Source of the DNA: an uncultured Campylobacter sp.
GTDB taxonomy: Bacteria > Campylobacterota > Campylobacteria > Campylobacterales > Campylobacteraceae
Assembly (NCBI GenBank): GCA_938041615.1
Contig: CALISV010000168.1
Location: 1 to 8,870, forward strand
Direction: 5' to 3'
DNA: 8,870 nucleotides
Below are positions 5,179-8,870 of this stretch, in pieces (position 1 is the first letter of the stretch; each line of letters opens with the position of its first letter). A program made the translations under genes and the position numbers. The notes under the pieces were generated by a model. That model was not told where the DNA came from and searched no databases. It was given only the letters and a program-made list of their open reading frames with translations.

Positions 5179-6356
5179 TGCCCAATTTTATAGCTAAAAA
5201 CGTAAATTTTACTCCAAAAGAGTGCGGCGAGATAAGCTTTTTGTGGGAGGCTCGCGGCAGGCAGGGCGTTAGCCTTATTTATACAAAAAGCTCTAGCGAG
5301 GAGTTTTTTATCACGCTAAAAAAGCGTGAAAACGACTGGGTCGTAAAGGGCGAAAAGCTAACAAAGCCTGCTAAAATAGGGCTTTTGCAAAATGCTTTGG
5401 TTAAATTTAAAGAGCTTTATTGCGATCAAATTTTAAGCGAAGCTATCGCGGTAAAAAACACGCGCCTCACGCAAAAAGATTCGGCGATCTTTGATGTGAG
5501 CGAGCTGCTGGAAAATTTAAAACAGAGCGAATTTGAGAGCAAATTTATCGAGATCGGATTTGGCTCGGGCAGGCACTTACTATTTCAGGCGGAAAATAAC
5601 CAAAATACACTAGTTATCGGCATCGAAGTCTACAAGCCCTCGCTCGAGCAAGTCGCAAAGCTGGCAAAAGCCAAAAATCTAAACAACGTCATGCTCGTAA
5701 ACTGCGACGCGAGACTGCTTTTATCGCTTGTGGAGTCAAATTTTATCGATAAAATTTTCCTTCATTTTCCGGTGCCTTGGGATGACGCTCCTCATAGGCG
5801 CGTGGCGTCGGCCAAATTTGCCCTAGAGTGTGAGCGAACGCTAAAAGCGGGCGGCAAATTTGAGCTAAGAACCGATAGCCGCGAGTATGCAGACTTTACT
5901 TTGGCTCAAATTTTAGATCTAAGCGATGCCGACGTTCAAATTTATAAAAACCGCGACCTAAAAGTAAGCAGCAAATATGAAGATCGCTGGAAAAGGCATC
6001 AAAAAGATATTTACGACGTTATCTTTACCTGCGAAAAGCAAAGCGAACCTAGAGTGGGTCAAGGCGAGCTAAAATTTGAAAACGGCTACGACGCGAGCAA
6101 GGTCGCGGCTAAATTTAGCAACCAAACGATAAAAGAGGACGATTTTTTCTTGCATTTAGAGGAAAAATACGAAAAAAATGACGGCGAAATTTTGATTCGC
6201 GCGGCGTTTGGCGCATTTAACGCGCCCGAGCACTGTTATGTTTTACTAGGCGAAAAAGGCGCGGAATATTTTATAAAAAAGCCGCTCGTTACGGCTGAAA
6301 ATTTAAAGGCGCATCTTGCGTTGAAGGAGTATTTGGCGGATGCAAAAAATAATTAG
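5178..6356 (+). CDS. trmB: TrmB, tRNA (guanine-N7)-methyltransferase, long epsilonproteobacterial form
   Basis: A class I SAM-dependent methyltransferase that makes m7G46 in the tRNA variable loop. The SAM motif EIGFGSGRHL is at 125-134 and the following strand is GIEVYKPSL (148-156). The family motif appears as FPVPWDDAPHRR (197-208), then RTDSREYA (230-237) and SKYEDRW (265-271). The protein is 392 residues against 239 in E. coli, with about 115 extra residues before the SAM motif and about 100 after the core. In the usual FPDPW motif the Asp (E. coli D144, as I recall, important for activity) is Val199 here, while His206 and the arginines remain. The ATG overlaps the flpA stop by one base (TAATG), so it probably depends on re-initiating ribosomes. 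Positional equivalent of Cj1278c. Confidence 0.92.
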   Translation: MPNFIAKNVNFTPKECGEISFLWEARGRQGVSLIYTKSSSEEFFITLKKRENDWVVKGEKLTKPAKIGLLQNALVKFKELYCDQILSEAIAVKNTRLTQKDSAIFDVSELLENLKQSEFESKFIEIGFGSGRHLLFQAENNQNTLVIGIEVYKPSLEQVAKLAKAKNLNNVMLVNCDARLLLSLVESNFIDKIFLHFPVPWDDAPHRRVASAKFALECERTLKAGGKFELRTDSREYADFTLAQILDLSDADVQIYKNRDLKVSSKYEDRWKRHQKDIYDVIFTCEKQSEPRVGQGELKFENGYDASKVAAKFSNQTIKEDDFFLHLEEKYEKNDGEILIRAAFGAFNAPEHCYVLLGEKGAEYFIKKPLVTAENLKAHLALKEYLADAKNN

Positions 6357-7011
6357 CGCAAGCGGGCTTTGCCTAGGATACGAGGGCTGCGAAAAGCTCA
6401 TAACGGACGCGAAATTTGACATTTACGCCAATGATTTCGTTTTTATCACCGGGCAAAGCGGCAGCGGCAAATCGACGCTTTTAAAGTCGTTTTACGGCGA
6501 GATAAAGCCAAGCGCTGGTTCGCTAAACGTCTGCCTAACCGATATGATGAATCTGGGCGGGCAAAATCTAGACAAACTAAGGCAGCGCATCGGCGTGGTC
6601 TTTCAAAACTACCGCCTGATAAGCGAGTGGAATATCGAAAAAAACGTGATGCTGCCGCTGATGATAAAAGGTCTTAGCGCAAATGTTTGTAAAAATCAGG
6701 CGACCAAGCTCTTAAAGCACGTAAATTTGCTCCACAGAGCACACAAGTATCCAAATGAGCTTAGCGGCGGCGAACAGCAGCGAGCCGCGATGGCTAGGGC
6801 GCTCGCACATAATCCTAATTTACTGCTTTGCGACGAGCCGACGGGTAGCCTCGATGAATACTCAAGCGACGTTATCTGGGGGCTTTTGCGCTCGGCTAAG
6901 GAGTTTTTGGGTACCTGCATCGTGGTCGTCACGCACAAGGTGCCAAGCTCGCTAAGGGTGCCTTACAGACATTTTGTTATAGAAGACGGACATTTACATG
7001 AAATCCTTTAA
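6340..7011 (+). CDS. ftsE: FtsE, cell-division ABC ATPase
   Basis: 223 residues, the normal FtsE length (E. coli 222). All ABC ATPase motifs are present: Walker A GQSGSGKST (38-46), Q-loop Gln89 in VFQN, signature LSGGEQQR (141-148), Walker B LLLCDEP (161-167) with Glu166, the GSLD D-loop, and the switch His199 in THK. FtsE binds FtsX at the inner membrane, and ATP hydrolysis drives conformational changes that act on a periplasmic hydrolase activator during division; it is not a transporter in the usual sense. LolD-type ATPases are similar, but the adjacent ftsX settles the call. The start at ATG 6340 has AAGGAG 10 nt upstream and overlaps trmB by 17 bp; the end overlaps ftsX by 14 bp. Confidence 0.95.
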   Translation: MQKIISASGLCLGYEGCEKLITDAKFDIYANDFVFITGQSGSGKSTLLKSFYGEIKPSAGSLNVCLTDMMNLGGQNLDKLRQRIGVVFQNYRLISEWNIEKNVMLPLMIKGLSANVCKNQATKLLKHVNLLHRAHKYPNELSGGEQQRAAMARALAHNPNLLLCDEPTGSLDEYSSDVIWGLLRSAKEFLGTCIVVVTHKVPSSLRVPYRHFVIEDGHLHEIL

Positions 7012-7807
7012 AACTCATCTAAGCGTAATAATCCCGCTCGTGGCGCTACTCGTAGGCATTCAGTTTATATTGCTAGTCGGGCGAGTGGTGGACGAGTATG
7101 AGTCTGTGATGAACAAAGACTATAGCATCATCATCGTGAGCCAAAACGAGCTAAACGCTACCGACGTAAAGCCGCTAGTTTATACCTTTGAATCTCTCGA
7201 GCCGCTTAGCTCAAAGCCCGTGCTAGAAAGGCTTGCTAAAGATATCTCATCTAAAAACATCGCTGTTTTGCAAAACGCCTTGCCTAAATTTTACTCGCTA
7301 AAGCTAAACGCCTTTCCAAGTACGCAATATATGCAAGAAATCAAGGACAAAATTTCAAAGATTAACGGCGTGAGCAGGGTTGAGACCTTTTCAAAAACGC
7401 ATGATAAAATTTATAAAATCATGCAGCTGATTAAAAATATTTCGGCGATATTTTCGGGGTTAATCGGGTTAATCGGGCTCATGCTTATCGCAAAACAGAT
7501 GCGAATTTGGCTATACGAGCACAAGGAGCGCATCGAGATAATGACGCTGCTGGGAGCTCCGTCGTGGCTAAAATCGGGCGCGCTATACAAAAACGCGTTG
7601 TTTGATTCATTTATAGCGACCGTTTTGGTGGCGGTTTTTTACATTATCTTGCCGGATTTGCAGCCCGTTAAGGAAGTCGCTACCGACCTAAATATCAATT
7701 TGCCGGCGATTGATCTGTTTTACGAGGGCGGAGTACTGCTGGGCGTTTCGCTTGCGATTAGTTTTTTAGCCATTTATCTCGTAACCAGAAAAGCAACGGC
7801 GATATGA
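6998..7807 (+). CDS. ftsX: FtsX, cell-division integral membrane partner of FtsE
   Basis: 269 residues, shorter than E. coli FtsX (352), mainly because the cytoplasmic N-terminus is only about 7 residues. Hydrophobic segments at about 8-28, 148-168, 199-218 and 243-262 give the four-helix FtsX topology. The large periplasmic loop (about 29-147) is where FtsX captures its effector. The cytoplasmic segment KERIEIMTLLGAPSWLK (176-192) matches the FtsX/MacB-type motif that contacts the ATPase. It starts at ATG 6998 inside ftsE without a strong ribosome site and ends in ATGA shared with the next gene, so translation is likely coupled on both sides. Sequence conservation in this family is low; the call rests on topology, the motif and its place after ftsE. 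Confidence 0.92.
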   Translation: MKSFKTHLSVIIPLVALLVGIQFILLVGRVVDEYESVMNKDYSIIIVSQNELNATDVKPLVYTFESLEPLSSKPVLERLAKDISSKNIAVLQNALPKFYSLKLNAFPSTQYMQEIKDKISKINGVSRVETFSKTHDKIYKIMQLIKNISAIFSGLIGLIGLMLIAKQMRIWLYEHKERIEIMTLLGAPSWLKSGALYKNALFDSFIATVLVAVFYIILPDLQPVKEVATDLNINLPAIDLFYEGGVLLGVSLAISFLAIYLVTRKATAI

Positions 7808-8870
7808 GAAAAATTTGCGTTTTGCTGGCTGCCGCGCTTTGCTTAAATGCAAGCACGGGTGAAAAGATAAAAAATCAAACGACCTATCTCGAGTCCTCAA
7901 AAGAGCTTGAAAAGCAGCTAAATAAAAAGCTTGACGACCTAGCCGGCGACATACTCGGCGGCGAAAAAAGCGTCAGACAAACCGACGACAAGATGAAAGA
8001 GCTCATTTTGCAAATAGCGCAGCTGGAAAACAGCGCAAAAAGCGCTAGCGGCGAGCTTGACGAGCTAGTAAAGCAAAACAAAGACCTAACGCAAAGTCAA
8101 AAAAATATCCAAAAAAGTATCGTGCGTATCATCTCTGACGAGTTTTCTTTCGACCTTATAATGCCAAAAGAGTACGAGGAGGGCGTAGATAGTATCATTG
8201 CGACCGAGATTTTGAGCAAGCTAAACTCGGTGCTAAAAGATGATTTTAACGAGCTAGCTAAGCAATACGAAAGTACGCAAAATTTAATAAAAACTCAAAA
8301 CGACAAGATAGACGGCATAAAGTCAAATTTAAAAACCTTTAAATTTAAGCAAGCCGAGCTCGTTTCTCTGCAAGATAAGCAGATGAAAACGCTGGCAAAT
8401 TTAAAGCGGGATAAGGAAATTTATCAAAAGCAACTCTCGCGCCTACAAGCCCAACAAGACGAGATCAGAAAGACTCTAGAAGAGCTAAAAATCGTTGCAA
8501 AAAGAGAGAGCGAGGAGGCTAAAAAGGCCTTAGCCGCACAAAAAGCGGCCGAAGCTAAAGCTCAAAAAAATAAGAAAGATAAAAAGGGCGAGGTCGCGGC
8601 AAGCGCGTCTGAGAGCGACGTGAAGCAGTTTGGCTCGAGCTACCAAACGAGTCTTGTGAAAAAATACAGCGGCGAAAAGACTATCGCGCCGCTTGACGGT
8701 TTTACGGTTAAACAAAAATTCGGCAACTATGTAGACCCCATCTATAACATCAAAATTTTTAACGAATCAGTCGTGCTAAGCGCAAATTCGGCCGATGCGA
8801 AGGTAAAGAGCGTATTTAACGGTAAAGTGGTCTTTGCTAAAGAAACTGCGATGCTAGATAAAGTAGTCAT
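7804..8870 (+). CDS. EnvC-like periplasmic coiled-coil protein with LytM/M23-type domain (3' end outside window)
   Basis: 355 residues are visible with no stop; the frame is open at the right edge. An N-terminal signal peptide (MRKICVLLAAALCLNAS) precedes a long helical, coiled-coil region (about 20-110 and 140-250), interrupted near 111-135. A Lys/Ala-rich linker (238-272) follows, and a LytM fold begins near 285 (TIAPLDGFTVKQKFGNYVDP, then VKSVFNGKVVFAKE). This is the EnvC architecture: in E. coli EnvC binds the FtsX loop through its coiled coil and activates the amidases AmiA/AmiB. The normal first zinc motif (HxxxD, as in HTGID) reads N320-E-S-V-V324, so that half of the zinc site is missing, as in EnvC-type activators; the second half is beyond the window. 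The ATG overlaps the ftsX TGA (ATGA). An active endopeptidase is less likely but cannot be excluded. Confidence 0.88.
   Translation, partial: MRKICVLLAAALCLNASTGEKIKNQTTYLESSKELEKQLNKKLDDLAGDILGGEKSVRQTDDKMKELILQIAQLENSAKSASGELDELVKQNKDLTQSQKNIQKSIVRIISDEFSFDLIMPKEYEEGVDSIIATEILSKLNSVLKDDFNELAKQYESTQNLIKTQNDKIDGIKSNLKTFKFKQAELVSLQDKQMKTLANLKRDKEIYQKQLSRLQAQQDEIRKTLEELKIVAKRESEEAKKALAAQKAAEAKAQKNKKDKKGEVAASASESDVKQFGSSYQTSLVKKYSGEKTIAPLDGFTVKQKFGNYVDPIYNIKIFNESVVLSANSADAKVKSVFNGKVVFAKETAMLDKVV

Noticed and set aside
8530..8715. Minus-strand open frame opposite the Lys/Ala-rich linker of the envC-like gene.
   Set aside because: A hydrophobic-looking shadow of AAA/GCA-rich codons; the plus-strand coiled-coil protein is continuous through it.
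1..8870. CRISPR array, toxin-antitoxin pair, insertion sequence, phage or defence system.
   Set aside because: No regularly spaced repeats, transposase, nuclease, reverse transcriptase or small two-gene toxin module is visible; apart from the CbrC- and SseB-family genes the content is conserved housekeeping and adhesin genes.

Overview
This window looks like chromosomal DNA from a Campylobacter of the higher-GC, oral or intestinal type (the C. rectus, showae, curvus or concisus neighbourhood), not C. jejuni itself. The evidence is the very frequent AAATTT word, the tightly packed genes, and a gene order that matches what I remember of the C. jejuni mrdB - pseudouridine synthase - flpA - trmB - ftsE - ftsX - M23 peptidase block (around Cj1282 to Cj1275c). 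Species is inference.

Left third (1-1532): two minus-strand accessory or housekeeping genes. They are a CbrC-family (UPF0167) cysteine-rich protein with an added N-terminal helical part (76-924) and an SseB N-terminal-domain protein (1006-1422). A possible further minus-strand gene begins at 71 and runs off the left edge. At 1533-1609 a plus-strand tRNA with anticodon CAU sits behind a clear extended -10 promoter. The 246 bp from 1610 to 1855 hold no gene I can support, only an 11-bp inverted repeat that lies between the convergent tRNA and rodA transcripts.

Middle (1856-2962): rodA/mrdB on the minus strand, the SEDS glycosyltransferase for side-wall peptidoglycan. It starts with TTG and is driven by a promoter in the short divergent region 2963-3014.

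Right two thirds (3015-8870): a plus-strand run of six overlapping genes that reads as one operon. It contains an RluA/RluD-family rRNA pseudouridine synthase, the FN3-repeat lipoprotein FlpA (with the fibronectin-binding-type motif WRPHPDLRV), TrmB (tRNA m7G46 methyltransferase), FtsE, FtsX, and an EnvC-like coiled-coil/LytM protein cut by the right edge. Junctions are a 71-bp overlap, TAATG, 17 bp, 14 bp and ATGA, so translation is probably coupled throughout. FtsE/FtsX would form an inner-membrane ATPase pair, and the EnvC-like protein, whose LytM domain already lacks its first zinc motif, would be the periplasmic partner that switches on a separate amidase at division. Cell-wall synthesis (rodA) and cell-wall splitting (ftsEX-envC) thus flank an adhesin and two RNA-modification genes.

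I found no clearly undescribed system. The most notable points are the degenerate LytM domain, the long rluD-flpA overlap, the adhesin motif and a substitution in the TrmB FPDPW motif.
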